Origin: Whalleya microplaca
Taxonomy: Eukaryota; Ascomycota; Sordariomycetes; Xylariales; Xylariaceae
NCBI GenBank assembly: GCA_022497155.1
Contig: MU385759.1
Location: forward strand, 186,001 to 250,000
Direction: 5' to 3'
Length of the DNA stretch: 64,000 nucleotides
Position 1 is the stretch's first letter. The number at the start of each line of letters is the position of its first letter. Under the pieces are notes generated by a model. It had not been told where the DNA came from and ran no database searches. It was given only the letters and a program-made list of their open reading frames with translations. Both the position numbers and the translations under genes were made by a program. This document shows positions 22,531 to 34,475 of the stretch, piece after piece.

Positions 22531-25500
22531 ATGTCGCCATCTAGACTGCCCCTCATGGAGACATCAGACAACAACGCGACGTCATCTCCCTCCGGATCCG
22601 CGTCCGCGCCTGATGCGTCGCGGCGAAGGTCGGGACGCGTTGTGAGAGCCCCCCAGAAATTCTCTCCTGAGCCCCAGAACGACCACTCGTCGTCCAAGCG
22701 CAAGCGAGGCACCGATCACGACGACGAGGAGGACGCCGAGAACGAGGTTCCCGACGGCGAAGAGGAACCTAGCGATGAGGAGGACGGGGACGACGACAGC
22801 GATGATGAGCCAACTCCCCGACCCAAGAAATCGAAATCGAGCCAGAAGTCTCGGTCCAAGAAGCCCGCCGCCAAGCGCACGAAGGTCAATGGCAATGCGC
22901 CGCCTGCTGCCACCGCCGCTTCGAGTGCGCCCGCCGTTAAGCTCCCAAATAGAGCTAAGAAGACTGTCAGGGTCGCCATAGCCGGGCGTGAAGGAGATGG
23001 CCTTTATTGTAGGTGCCAGACCTAGTCATTTTTGCGCATGCTATCTAGGACTTTGCTAATTCATTCCGCATTAGCCGAGGTGTTTGGCTCCGGCGATTCA
23101 TCCGACGACGTGGCCGCGCAATGGTTTCAGCGCTATCAAAGCAATGATGCAAAGGCGCTGACAGAAGTGGTCAACCTTGTTCTGCTTGCTGCCGGCTGCG
23201 ACCAACAGCAGCTGACAGATGATGATATTCGAGATCCTGAGAACTCGAAGAACAGGTTGGTGGAATTAGAAGAGGCTTATGAACAGGTGCGCGGAGATCT
23301 ACCATCAGTTGTATCGTGTCTCGGGAACGTACTAACATCCGATGGTAGACGAGTATTTCAGACTATCCGCTCATTTCGAGAGCGAAGAGTAGCAAAAACT
23401 TTCGCGAACTACTTATTGGATTTTTCGAATCGTTGGTCAGCGTGCTTCACCAAACCGACGTCCTCTACAACGACGAGGAATTATTGGACAATCTGCAGCG
23501 ATGGATTGGCGAAATGTCCTCTTCAGCCCTACGCCCATTCAGACATACGGCAACGACTGTAGGGCTATCAATGCTTACTTCGCTCATCGAAGTAATACAA
23601 CAGCTCGATGACCGAATTACCAAATCCAACCAAGCCCTTCAGGCAGAGTCTAATCGTCGAGGCAAGAATAAGAATCTTGTTGAGAATACCAGAAAGGCTC
23701 TTGAAACGGCGACCCAGAATCGCGAGTTCATTGATGGAAAAGTGAAGGACTTGTTCGATATTGTCTTCGTTCATCGGTACCGTGACATTGACCCTAAAAT
23801 CCGAGCCGAGTGTGTTGAAGCTCTCGGTAATTGGGTGTGTACCCTTCCAACAGTATACATGGCACCGGAATATCTGCGATACTTGGGATGGTTGTTATCG
23901 GATGTGGCCACTTCTACGCGACTTGAAGTGCTCAAGCAATTAGGAAGGGTTCTAAAGCGTGATGCGGAGAAGCTGGCTCATTTCATTGATAGGTTTAGAC
24001 CCCGCCTGGTTGAGATGGCGACTAAAGATGCCGACATTACTGTACGTGTTGCTGCGATTGGGGTTGTGGACGTTCTACGGGCTTCCGGTATGCTGGAGCC
24101 TGAGGAGGTGGATTCAGTCGGCAGACTTCTCTTCGATTCTGAGATTAGAATTCGCAAGGCTGTCGTCGGTTTCTTCTCAGAATTGGTCCAAGAAGTCATC
24201 GACAACAAAGTAGATGAGATCGGAGGCAGCGACGTACTGGACGAAATCTTTGGCGACCAGGAAGATGATGACTATGATTCATTACGGAAGGATTGGATTG
24301 ACATCAAGGCTCTCGCAGAGAATCTTGCCGTTTATGACAGTCAGCTTGATACAGAGCAGGACGAAATACGGCATGGGTTGGACGTGGCTGCGGAAGTGGT
24401 TAATGCCAACCTACCAGACTCTCGGATTGCATTGGCGACACAAGTGCTTTACGAGAAGATACCAGAGATCCACAATTGGCAGGTTCTTGCAGGATATCTC
24501 TTATTTGATCATACAACCAGCACAAAATCTAGGTCACAGTCGAAATCGAAAGTCGGCTCTGTCGAGACTGCAACAAAGAAAGCGGTTGCCCCTGAACCCC
24601 GGGAGGAGGCTATTCTCCTCGAAGTGCTTGCTACTGCGGTGAAGGAAAGCCTCTCGCCCTCATCGGAACATGATAGAAACAAGAAGAGAGCCGGAAGACT
24701 CGACCCTGACGCCCAAGAAGACGCAGGTCTGCAGCTGGCTGCCCTCATTCCCCGTCTCCTTAACAAGTTTGGATCCGAGCCTGCAATGGCCGCCACAGTA
24801 CTCCGGTTAGAGCATTTCCTCAATCTAGAAGTTTTTCAACAGCTACGCCAGAATTCAGCCACGTACGATAAGTTGTTGGACGAAATCACGACTCAATTCA
24901 ATCGACACGTTGACCAAGGAATCCTCAATGAGGCAGCGGCAGCATTCATCCACGCTCGACAATACGAAGAGCTCGAAGAATTGACCAACAACAAGCTAGC
25001 AGTACTTTGGGATAACGCAATCAACTCTTTACGGGGTGTGGACAAGATTTGCGAACTCTCAGCTCGAGGAAATCTTGATCGGGCGGCACTTAATGATCTT
25101 GCTCAAATTTTGATGAAGATCAGCAAGTTGGCTGGTATTTCCGATTGCGTGGATGTCCTCGAAGCTCCTGGAACATCAATAGACTCTGAAAACCCATCTA
25201 TCAAGATTCTCACTGGGATCGTAAATCGTGGCTGGCTAGTGGAATCAGACGACGAACTTGATGATCCCGAAGATGAGGTCGTCGCCTTTGCTATCAAGTG
25301 TTGTTCTTTCTACTTCATGTGGAAAGTCAAGAGACTGCGGACTATGGTTGAAGACAATGAAGAGATACCCGATGCGGATGTGGATCAGCTGGTTCTCTTA
25401 CGCAAAGACTACATCCAAAACCTTATACAAACTTTCTCGTCCCGTGGTTTCAATGACGACCTACGCCTGTTCGCCCTCGGCAATACTTGCGACCTTTGTG

Positions 25501-26240
25501 GGCTATTTGTCTTCCTACGACCCATAGTTCAAGGACAAGCCTCCAAATATGGGAAACTCCGCCCTCTTCTCGAGGAGATGCCTCCCAGTCTAATCACTGA
25601 AGAGATCATTCCAATCTTCGATGCTGCAGAACGCGCATATGCGAAGCGGTCTAACAAGACACTCAATGACCCAGCGGATGACGAAGATCCTCTGGATGAT
25701 GATTTGCCACCTGAGGATGACGAAGATGAGGAACTCACGGAACAAGAACGCTTCGCCGCCGAGCTGAAAGCAGAGAAGATCCTCTGCGAACTCACAGGCA
25801 AGCTCGTCGTTGCAATTCTAGCAAAGACCATCGACCACATCGGCCCCGACGCCGGCAAGCTTCGCAAGCGTCTCAACCGCAACAAGACGAAGCTGGGAAA
25901 CAACTACAAGGAGGTCGTGGCGTACTTGGACGAGGACCACATCCGCGAACTCAGAGGTGGAAAGAAGAAGCCCGCGAACAAGGCCAAGGGCAAAGAGGCG
26001 GCGAAGAAGCCCGCCATCAGCGCTGAGCTTGTCATCGAGAGCGACGACGAGGAGAACCCGCGGCTGGACGATCCCTTCGAGGACGTCGAGCCCGAGGAAG
26101 GCACCGTCGAGGACCTGCGGAGACGGGAACTGCTCGACGACCCCATCGAAGACGACGATGAGGACGAGGAGCAACAAGCGGCGGCCGGTGGCGGTGGAGG
26201 TGAGCAGATGGATGAGGACGAGGACGTGCTCGGTGATTAG
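22531..26240 (+). CDS. SCC3: Cohesin subunit Scc3/Psc3 (STAG family)
   Basis: Exons 22531-23008, 23075-23286 and 23349-26240 encode 1193 residues, the normal size for the family. Residues 1-150 are low in complexity, Ser/Asp/Glu/Lys-rich and likely nuclear-localising. The STAG region follows (about 250-360), beginning ISDYPLISRAKSSKNFR after the second intron. Then come the SCD motif (FVHRYRDIDPKIRAECVEAL, near 410) and helical repeats, with an acidic, Lys-rich C-terminus. Scc3 binds the kleisin of the cohesin ring and supports its loading on DNA and sister-chromatid cohesion. The second intron is only 62 nt with a TACTAAC branch point. A second ATG at 22555 is a possible alternative start. 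GC content rises sharply in the last 350 bp. Confidence 0.95.
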
Positions 26241-27307
26241 ATGAGCGCCGCCCCATGAGTGAGTGAAGTGGGCTGGCTAGCTGCGTCTTTTGTATCTATG
26301 GCTTGAAGGGATCGGCATGAATAATGTGGCTTTGGTATTTGGGTTGTGTTGTGTCCTCGCTCTTTTTTTGCACGCGCGTTGCGTGCGTGCGAGGATAGGC
26401 ATTTAGCAGCAGCAGATAATTCTATCTTTTTCAGCACGCTTACGCTTGTGTTATGGTACGAGGACGGTGTAATTATGGTGGTACTTGTTGTATTCTACAT
26501 AGTAAACTGATTTGATTCCCCCTGTTATCTTGAGTGTGGAGCATGGTTGAAAGGTGATGGCCACGCTGGGTATTGTGCATGCAGAACGGGAATAGAAACC
26601 GGTTGTCTCCCTTTCCTGACCCAATGGAGACGTGCTTCTCAAGCCACTTGGGCACTCTGGGATTTACCTCGCTTCTAGTTTCTAGTTTTCAGTTTGTTTA
26701 ACCAATACTGTATAGTGTTATCGAGTGGTATGCCTGCAAAAGCGCCCCATCGGACGACACTATAAACAAATTCTCTAGCCATATGCCGGTAGTCCTAATA
26801 GTAATAAAGAGGCGACAGAGGTAGGTTGACGTCAGTCACAAAATTAAGTTTAAGAAGACGCGGGTATGCTAGGTTTGGTCCTTCAATTTGATATTGACCA
26901 CATGCTCACTTGTATTCGTACAGGTGTAATCCTAAGGTGGGGATCCAAATTGCCGCATTACTGTTTCTCTATTTGCTTTGACGAGGTCATTTCCAATAAT
27001 AGAAATCAATAGTTGGGAAACAGTGTTTGTTGCGGTGAACTTGTGTCAGCAGAACGCATCAGGACTAATATAGAGAGAGAGGGGTTCTCCTAAGCCATAT
27101 CTATAGGTGCGAAGACGACATTGGATTCCCATTCTCTTTATGATAACTTATGGCCGTCTTCTTTTTCTCGACTAACCAACTTAGAAGGATTTATCTCTTG
27201 ATTATTTCGTTATACCGAGAGGGCTCGCTCTGAACGGTCGTATACTTCATTAGAGGAACAGAGGACTTATCTCGAGAAGCAAAGACTTCCAAAGAGTTGT
27301 TCTTGCA
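26241..27307. other. Intergenic region between SCC3 and the APH-like gene
   Basis: About 1.07 kb. It contains the SCC3 3' UTR, with the hairpin listed separately, and the presumed promoter of the next gene. No coding frame of interest is visible. Confidence 0.5.
26355..26394 (+). other. Nested hairpin in the SCC3 3' flank
   Basis: An outer stem CCTCGC (26355-26360) pairs with GCGAGG (26389-26394). An inner stem GCACGC (26370-26375) pairs with GCGTGC (26381-26386) around a GCGTT loop. A run of seven T lies between the outer and inner 5' arms. It lies about 115 nt after the stop codon. It could form a 3' UTR structure, and function is unknown. Confidence 0.5.
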
Positions 27308-28471
27308 ATGGAATATTCAAAACCTAGCGTCAGGGGCTCCCTGAACTCCGTCGAGGCTCTCCCGGTGACACCAGAGGAGATTACCGCAACCTGGTGTTCC
27401 AAGATCCTCGGTCGCCAGATCCAGAACGTGACCATAGCCCACATCATCCACGGCACAGCAACCAAGCTCCTCCTCGACATCACGGACACTTCTCCCCCCG
27501 GAGACCCCAGCAGCAAAACCCAGCGCCGCCGCATCTGCCTCAAAGGCGGCTTCGACCCGCAGCTCCGGGCCCAGTACCCGGGCCTCAACGCGACCTACCG
27601 CCGCGAAGCCGAGTTCTACTACCACATCGCCCCCGCCGCGTCCCCGTCCCTGCGCCTGCCCCGCGTCTGGTACTGCGGCTCCGACACCGTGACCGGCCAG
27701 GGCGTCGTCGCCCTCGCCGACCTCGCCGCCGACGGCTGCGCCTTCGGCAACCCCGTTACCCCGTGGCCCGTCGACCGCGCGCGCGCCGGCGTCGCGCAGC
27801 TCGCGGCGCTGCACGCGCGCACCTGGGACGCTACCGTCGAGAGGTTCCCCTGGCTCGCCGGGGGTATCGAAGCCAACCCTTGCCGCGCCATCGTGCGCGA
27901 GCTCCTGGGCCCCGCGGCCTGGGCCCGGCGGTTCGCGGAGGGCGAGAGACCCCCCGTGCCGCCGCACCTGGCGGACCGGACGCGCATGGTCGCGGCGTTC
28001 GAGGCGTTGTGGCGGAGCGCTGATGCCGGGTCCGGGTCGGGGGTCAGGTTGCGCTGCGTCGTGCACGGGGATGCGCACCTGGGGAACACGTTCGTGACGG
28101 CTGCGGGCGAGCCGGGGTTCCTGGACTGGCAGGGCGTGCATCTGGGCTCGCCGTTCCACGACGTCGCGTACTTCGTCACGGGGGCGCTGGGCACCGCGGA
28201 TCGGCGGCGGCACGAGGGAGAGCTGGTGGAGCGGTATCTGGATGAGCTGGCGAGGCTGGGGGGCCCGAGATTAGCGAGGGAGGAGGTCTGGGACGAGTAC
28301 CGCAAGCACGTGCTTCATGGCTTTGTGTGGGCGCTGCCGACGCCGCAGATGCAGGCGCGGGAGAATGTTTTCGCGATGGCGGAGAGACATGCGGCTGCGA
28401 TCGTGGATCATGGGAGTCTGGAGCTGTTGGAGGGTTTGCCGGAGTATGAGGCCCCGGGGCGGGATTGCTGA
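27308..28471 (+). CDS. APH-fold phosphotransferase (aminoglycoside phosphotransferase/CHK-like family)
   Basis: One uninterrupted frame of 387 residues. The C-terminal half has the catalytic loop VVHGDAHLGNTF (about residues 249-260: catalytic Asp and a metal-binding Asn) and the DFG-equivalent FLDWQGVHLG near 272. Both are hallmarks of the APH/choline-kinase-like fold. The N-terminal lobe has a likely ATP-binding lysine in RRICLKGGF near residue 79. Fungi carry many such proteins, and substrates are mostly unknown small molecules. Nothing shows that it gives drug resistance. Third positions are extremely GC-rich, unlike most neighbours. It is not in an evident cluster. Confidence 0.85.
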   Translation: MEYSKPSVRGSLNSVEALPVTPEEITATWCSKILGRQIQNVTIAHIIHGTATKLLLDITDTSPPGDPSSKTQRRRICLKGGFDPQLRAQYPGLNATYRREAEFYYHIAPAASPSLRLPRVWYCGSDTVTGQGVVALADLAADGCAFGNPVTPWPVDRARAGVAQLAALHARTWDATVERFPWLAGGIEANPCRAIVRELLGPAAWARRFAEGERPPVPPHLADRTRMVAAFEALWRSADAGSGSGVRLRCVVHGDAHLGNTFVTAAGEPGFLDWQGVHLGSPFHDVAYFVTGALGTADRRRHEGELVERYLDELARLGGPRLAREEVWDEYRKHVLHGFVWALPTPQMQARENVFAMAERHAAAIVDHGSLELLEGLPEYEAPGRDC

Positions 28472-29307
28472 TGTTGGGGCGGGTTTGGGATCGGGTGTTT
28501 GTAGAGGCGCTGTGTTGGTGGTATGCTGAGTACTGTTGATGATATATGTGGTATTCCTAAAAATCGGGAGATAGCCCTTGTGAGTTGGATTAGTTGATCG
28601 TCTGAAACATACGCAATTTGCATTTATGCATCTGTCAATTGCAGGCTCGAGAACTGGGTTAGTTGAAAGGCGTCTAGTTTATACGTTCGCGTACTATATA
28701 CTCGAGCGATGGTATGTCTACATTATCCTGGCCGTGTTCATGGCTAGCGTGAGGCAATCTATGAACCTGGCTTTGAAGCATATGGATGTTAGACTAGGGC
28801 GGTACGGTGCTCGGAACTCGAATAAGTCACATACCTGTCATGCTTCATGACGCTGTTGAAATGGACATCAGCTGGCAGCCGATCTTTCGGAGCGGAAGTT
28901 TAGAAGTATATGCTTCCCCAAGGGGAACTATAGTCACCCCTAAATTCAGACGAATATGATCATATAGTTATATTTGCTTTGGTTCTCGTCTGTCATGGTA
29001 TCACTTTCAACATATAATATAAAACATATCCTTAAATTCATGGCTCGAAGCCCTCGTTCTGACCAGTCAACCTCGATAGGAATTTCCCTGGCATATACGC
29101 GTTGTACACAACTGCTGTCATTGTTATAGCTAGGGCCATTTCATTCATATATTTTGCCTTCGATCTAACCATCGACTTCAACAAGGGCCGTTGGTGTCCC
29201 TCGAGAGGCGGTTACGCAGGCAACAAGCCAACAGGACAAATCGGAGGATATAGCGAACGTTGAATCCATCGACTTTATATCCTCCACTAGACAGCCATGT
29301 AAAATCA
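28472..29307. other. Intergenic region between convergent genes
   Basis: About 0.84 kb between the 3' ends of the APH-like gene and POT1. The second half is AT-rich. Nothing else is seen. Confidence 0.5.
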
Positions 29308-31559
29308 TCAGCGGATCCTGGTGCCAAACAATCCAAACACCCGCTGCCAACGCTTGCCATCCCCAGCATTCGCTCGCCGGGGGTTGCTCTCCGGCACCTT
29401 CACGCCGTACTGGCGGATGCAACACGTGAACGGCTTATTCGACAGCGCGGGCTCGTCGGCCGCTCGGGCCTGATTGTTGGATAGCACAGGGGGCGAACTC
29501 TCGGGTGGCTGGCCGTTCGCTATGCGTTTCTGGTTCTTGAGCGCCTGGCGATCTTCCTCTTGCTTGCGCTCCTCGAGATTGCCCCATAGCTTAGAGAGCT
29601 GCTCGCGGACCGCGGCTAGGTCGTCGGGGTCTGCGCGGAGGCTAATTGCAGATGGTCAGTATTCGAAGCTGAGTCCGTGGTTTTTTTTCTTTCTCCCCGA
29701 CACGAACGAAATTTGGGAAGGGAAAGAGAAAGGTCACCTACTCTGATGCATCTAGGTTTAGTAATTGCTGTCCCTCGGTGTTGTTGACCACGACCCACAC
29801 TTTACAGGGCTCGCCTTTGCCCTTCGGATCAGCTTCTTCTAGTTGCAGAGCAAATCGCCATTCCCATGTCTTGGGTCCAACATATCGATCTAAAGTGCCC
29901 TGGCCGTCTGAGTCTGATTCAGAGTCTGAAGCACCGCTGTAGTCGGATAGTAAGTCGTATTCGGTATTTTTGCGCCAACTCGCGAAGTTTTCAAGCTTGC
30001 GAGGGCGGAAGTCCACGACGCGAACATTGGCCCGGTACTTGGCGCAAGTAAATGGTAGGATAAGCGTCACTTCTTGGCCTTCTACCGTTGTATTCCATGA
30101 TACTGGTTCTATTATGGATGGCACAAGGAAAACTGGCTGGTCGAGGCTCTCGCATTTGACTATGACTCCTTATTAGCCATGGTATACCAACTGACCTGTG
30201 AGCATTCAGCATACCTAGTTCATTGAGACCAATATTTGCCTCAATCTTCTCCTCTTGCTCCTTGACCTTTTCAAAAACTGCAGCTCGCTTCTCTGCACGT
30301 CTTTGTTTTGCATTTTCAGCTTTACGCTTTGTGCCTGTTTTATTTCCATCCTCCTTTGCAGCCGCGAGACTTTTCTGCTGCCCTTTCTTGGCCTTCTCAT
30401 AGTCTCGCTTCCGTCTGATGGCCTCCTTCAACTGCTTGTCGGCAAGCTCGGGGTTGTCGGTTTCCAGGATATTAACCTGAAGCGCCGAACCACCAAAGGC
30501 ACTGCGGTCTTCCCGCAGAAACCCTTCCAGATTGTTGCCGTTGCGTCCGTACTTGACTTGCAGGTTCCGCAAGCGGATCCACTGCCCAGTCCTGACTTCG
30601 GAGCTCACAAATTGCGCGTGTGGCTCGAAGCACGTTACTTGCATTGAACGTTTGCCGTATGGACCAGACCAGTTGCTGACAGCCTTATTGATCGTCTTCA
30701 CGTAGCCGAATTCGTCTCCATCCCGACCCTCAGAGGTATCTGTGGCGTCCCAAGAGAATTTATAGAAGTTTTCATTCTCGGTGTAATCTGAGACCCACAA
30801 CGTCGTCTTGTCCATTTCTTCAAACGGATCTCTGACTACATAAGCAATGACATCGTAAAACCTGCCCTCTTGGACATCACCCAGAATGCTAGATTTGTCC
30901 TTGACATTGCGAGACTGCTCAACATTATACTGAAATGCAGCAGAGTCAGGAACTGAGTCCTTATCAATAGAGTGGTATAACCAAGAGACATATTCGTGTT
31001 CTCTATCTCCAGGAGCACGATCACTTGGTCGAAGAGGGGGGCACAATGCCTGCTTAGCTGTCTTTGGTGGTCGAGGAATCTTTTCCGCCGAATAGACATG
31101 AATCAAAGTTGCCTTGTTGGTTAGTAGAGATACCTCACTACGGTAGAACTGAACCTTGGCCGAAACCACTACCACAACATCCCCAGCATCTGGGATAGGG
31201 ATTTCCGGCTCTGGGCGGAATATGCTAACGACTAAGCCGGTGCCTTCTTCCTCTGTGGACTTGTCATAGATTGTGAGGGAAGACTTCCAGTCTGCCAGCA
31301 TTCTTAATATCGGCTTCGGTTCATGGAGGAAGTTGAAGCATGAGAACTTACCAGTCCCATTAGTGGGAATCGGCGTTCTTCGATCTTTGACCAAACCAAT
31401 GACAGAAGTAAACCTGTTTACGGGGATAGTTTTGTCAAGTACATCTCGAATGCTCATAAACCCAGATGGAAGTGGTCTCTGGCGATTCGCTGTCCGAGAC
31501 TGTGCTGCAGAGGCGGAGGACTGCCACGGAGACATGTTGGAAAAGCCTTGGTCATACAA
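29308..31559 (-). CDS. POT1: Telomere single-strand-binding protein POT1
   Basis: Exons 31559-31352, 31291-30215, 30159-29742 and 29641-29308 encode about 678 residues. The Pot1 N-terminal OB fold starts near residue 30 (FMSIRDVLDKTIPVNRFTSVIGLV) and continues across a 60-nt intron into DWKSSLTIYD. A second OB fold covers about 200-330. A Lys/Glu-rich coiled stretch follows (about 360-430). The C-terminal region contains FTCAKYRANVRVVDFRP and ends with CCIRQYGVKVPESNP and GKRWQRVFGLFGTRIR, as in filamentous-fungal Pot1. Pot1 binds the G-rich telomere overhang and protects chromosome ends within shelterin. The acceptor of intron 2 (CATAG) could instead be 9 nt further upstream. An ATG at 31535 is an alternative start. 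It is divergent from importin alpha. Confidence 0.92.
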
Positions 31560-31780
31560 AGATTGATATGACTACATTGAAAGCAGTTGGTGGCCAGAAA
31601 CTGCTGCCCGTGACTTTAGATTGTTACATCTGGGAGTATGCACATGCAAAGCACATGCTCAGCACATCAATGGATCTGCATACATGAAAGATAGGTAGTC
31701 TAGGTACATTGGTAGGGCCTGTAATCTTCAAACGCGCCTAGAACGCGTCGAGATAAAGTGGGAATCCATTTGCTGCAGGT

Positions 31781-31840
31781 GTGCACCAAAAGTAGAAGAT
31801 AGTGCACAACGGTGCACAACTGGTGCACAACGGTGCACAA
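31781..31840. repeat. Array of five GTGCAC palindromes at helical spacing
   Basis: GTGCAC begins at 31781, 31802, 31812, 31823 and 31833, so the steps are 21, 10, 11 and 10 bp. The last four extend to GTGCACAA. Spacing by one or two helical turns puts all sites on one DNA face, which suggests a multi-site protein target. It lies 220-280 bp upstream of POT1. Confidence 0.75.
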
Positions 31841-32126
31841 GGGCCTGCCTGCCCCAACTGCCCCAGCATTGCCATATCACATGACCTGCCCTGTAGTGGT
31901 GGCTGATGTGGGTTTCAAATGCATATGGAAGTGGTCAGTGCTCCAGAATGGCAGTGCTCTGATTGGTTATAGATGCGTGGCACCCCACCTTTACGGTGCT
32001 GACACAGAGTTTAAGGAATCCACTCAGCCACTAGCGGTTGAAAGAGTGACCAGATTCATCCAAATCTAAATTCTTCTGCTGTTTCCAGCATCATCATCAT
32101 AATTCCCCCCCCACTACTCACATTCT

Positions 32127-32248
32127 CTTCTGTATTCATCTGCGTCACACTGACCTGGTGGCATCCGAGCAAAGCGACTTCTCTGCTGCATCCTAGGTCT
32201 GTTGCATCCTTCATTACAAGGAGCTCTGCACTTCTGTATTTATCTGCG
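32127..32248. repeat. 18-bp direct repeat pair
   Basis: CTTCTGTATT followed by [C/T]ATCTGCG occurs at 32127-32144 and again at 32231-32248 with a single C/T difference. It lies 180-300 bp upstream of the importin-alpha start. Confidence 0.65.
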
Positions 32249-32354
32249 CAGCCCAGCGTCAACTCCTACTTCTCACATACAAAATACTACTTGAGTGTTA
32301 AGTTAGGGGGCCCTTCCTCAAAACAAAATCACCCCGCCTTACCCAGCAGCATTT

Positions 32355-32387
32355 TCTCTCCGCCATCTCTCCGCCATCTCTCCGCCA
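32355..32387 (+). repeat. 11-bp unit repeated three times in the importin-alpha leader
   Basis: TCTCTCCGCCA is repeated perfectly three times, ending about 40 bp before the start codon. It is probably transcribed in the 5' UTR. The pyrimidine-rich content is typical of fungal transcription starts. Confidence 0.7.
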
Positions 32388-32426
32388 CCTCTACTCCCAG
32401 CAAAAAAACACCTGACATCCGCCACC

Positions 32427-34475
32427 ATGTCCGACAAGTTCATCCCCGAGCATCGCCGCAACCAGTACAAGGCCAAGGGCACCTTCAAGCCTGAGGAGCT
32501 CCGCCGACGTCGCGAGGAGCAGCAGGTCGAGATCCGTCGAGCCAAGCGAGAGGAAAACCTAGCCAAGAGAAGAGGCATTGGCACCGGCGACTCGCGACCC
32601 GGCGCCTCCCTGGGTGCCGCTCCTGACAGCGATGATGAGTCTGCGCCGACCGAGACCCAGGTAAGCTCAAGAATCCGATATTCTGCCACTTTTAATCATC
32701 GTTGTTATTGTTTTTATCTATTTTTATTCGACCCCTGAAGTTTTTAATACCGTTTCCACGGAGATTGCGCCTATATGGATATAGGCCCATCTGACTAGTG
32801 CCCGGCTGAGGGTCGACCGATCCTCCTGTGGGCGGCTTGTGGGAAAATCTACACCTACGTAGATCATTCGCCTTCTACCTATTGCAGCCTCGAATATGAG
32901 CTCGTCCTGATTTTTTTCTTTTCTCTCTCTTACCTATGCATCGTCGCCTATATCATCTGCTCTTCTATTCCCATCATGATACTAATCCGTGGATCAATAG
33001 CTCAACGAGGACCTTCCTCAGATGGTCCAAGGTGTTTTCTCCGAGCAGATCGACCTACAAATCCAGGCGACTACTAAATTTCGAAAACTGCTGTCCAAGG
33101 AACGAAACCCCCCTATCGAGGAGGTCATCAAGACTGGCGTTGTCACCCGATTCGTCGAATTTCTTCGATCGCCTCACACCCTCGTCCAGTTCGAGGCTGC
33201 TTGGGCCTTGACCAACATTGCATCCGGGAGTGCTACGCAAACTCAAGTAGTTATTGAAGCTGGTGCGGTACCGATCTTCGTCGAGCTGTTGGCAAGCCCC
33301 GAACCCGATGTCCGCGAACAAGCTGTCTGGGCTTTGGGTAACATTGCTGGCGACAGCCCGTCATGCCGTGACTACGTCTTGAGCTGTGGTGCCCTGAAGC
33401 CCTTGTTGAACCTTCTCGGCGACAGCCGTAAACTCAGCATGCTTAGGAATGCCACCTGGACTCTAAGCAACTTTTGCCGTGGCAAGACTCCTCAGCCTGA
33501 TTGGAATACTGTGAGTTCCCCAGCCCTTGCTGGGTTTGACTATATATGCTAACCCCTTTGTAGATTGCGCCCGCGCTTCCAGTTCTTGCCAAGCTAGTCT
33601 ACTCCCTTGACGATGAGGTTCTTATTGATGCTTGCTGGGCCATCTCTTATTTGTCAGATGGGTCGAATGACAAGATCCAAGCCGTCATCGAAGCCGGTAT
33701 CCCCCGTCGCCTAGTGGAATTACTCATGCATGCGTCCACTTCTGTCCAGACCCCCGCGCTTCGATCTGTTGGAAACATCGTCACTGGTGATGATGTCCAG
33801 ACGCAGGTCATTATCAACTGTGGCGCTCTATCTTGCTTGTTGTCCCTTCTGAGTTCCAACAAGGATGGTATTCGGAAGGAGGCGTGCTGGACCATATCGA
33901 ATATCACTGCCGGTAACTCCCAACAGATTCAGGCCGTCATCGACGCAAACATAATTCCTCCTTTGATCCATCTTCTGTCGAATGGCGACCTGAAGACCCG
34001 TAAGGAGGCCTGTTGGGCTATCAGCAATGCTACCAGTGGCGGTCTCCAGAAACCAGAGCAGATCAGATATTTGGTTGCTCAGGGTTGCATCAAGCCCTTG
34101 TGCGACCTTCTTGCCTGCCCCGACAACAAGATTATCCAGGTTGCCTTAGATGGACTTGAGAACATCCTCAAGGTGGGCGATCTAGACAAGCAGGCAGCTG
34201 GCGAAGGCCCCGAATCGATCAACCGTTATGCACTGTTTATCGAGGAATGTGGAGGCATGGAGAAGATCCACGACTGCCAGACCAATGCCAACGAGGAGAT
34301 CTATATGAAGTCCTACAACATCATCGAGAAGTACTTCTCCGACGAGGATGAGAACGCCGACGATGGCATGGCGGCCCAGACCCAAGGACCCAACGGAACT
34401 TTCGGCTTCGGAGCGGCCAATGGGGCACAGGGTGGCTTCAACTTTGCCAACGGCGGTGACACGATGGATATGTAA
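32427..34475 (+). CDS. SRP1: Importin subunit alpha (karyopherin alpha)
   Basis: Exons 32427-32660, 33001-33510 and 33564-34475, all joined in phase 0, encode 551 residues. The N-terminal importin-beta-binding domain (about 1-50) is rich in Arg/Lys: [11 protein letters not shown], then [21 protein letters not shown]. About ten armadillo repeats follow, with repeated [31 protein letters not shown] and WTISNITAG signatures that form the minor groove holding nuclear-localisation signals. The acidic C-terminus binds the export factor. It carries cargo with classical signals through nuclear pores with importin beta. The first intron is unusually long (340 nt) for this window and could hold regulatory signals. 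It shares its promoter with POT1. Confidence 0.97.

Larger units (their letters stand above)
31560..32426. promoter_or_regulatory. Shared divergent promoter of POT1 and importin alpha
   Basis: About 870 bp between the two start codons. It holds a phased array of GTGCAC palindromes, an 18-bp direct repeat (32127-32144 and 32231-32248, one mismatch), a C8 run near 32105-32112 and an 11-bp triple tandem repeat in the importin leader. The 85-residue frame at 31812-32069 has no recognisable content. Confidence 0.6.

Noticed and set aside
27317..28213. 298-residue frame opposite the APH-like gene
   Set aside because: Antisense shadow in extremely GC3-rich sequence. The sense frame has the catalytic motifs.
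31812..32069. 85-residue frame inside the POT1/importin promoter
   Set aside because: The start lies in the GTGCAC repeats and the sequence has no protein-family character.
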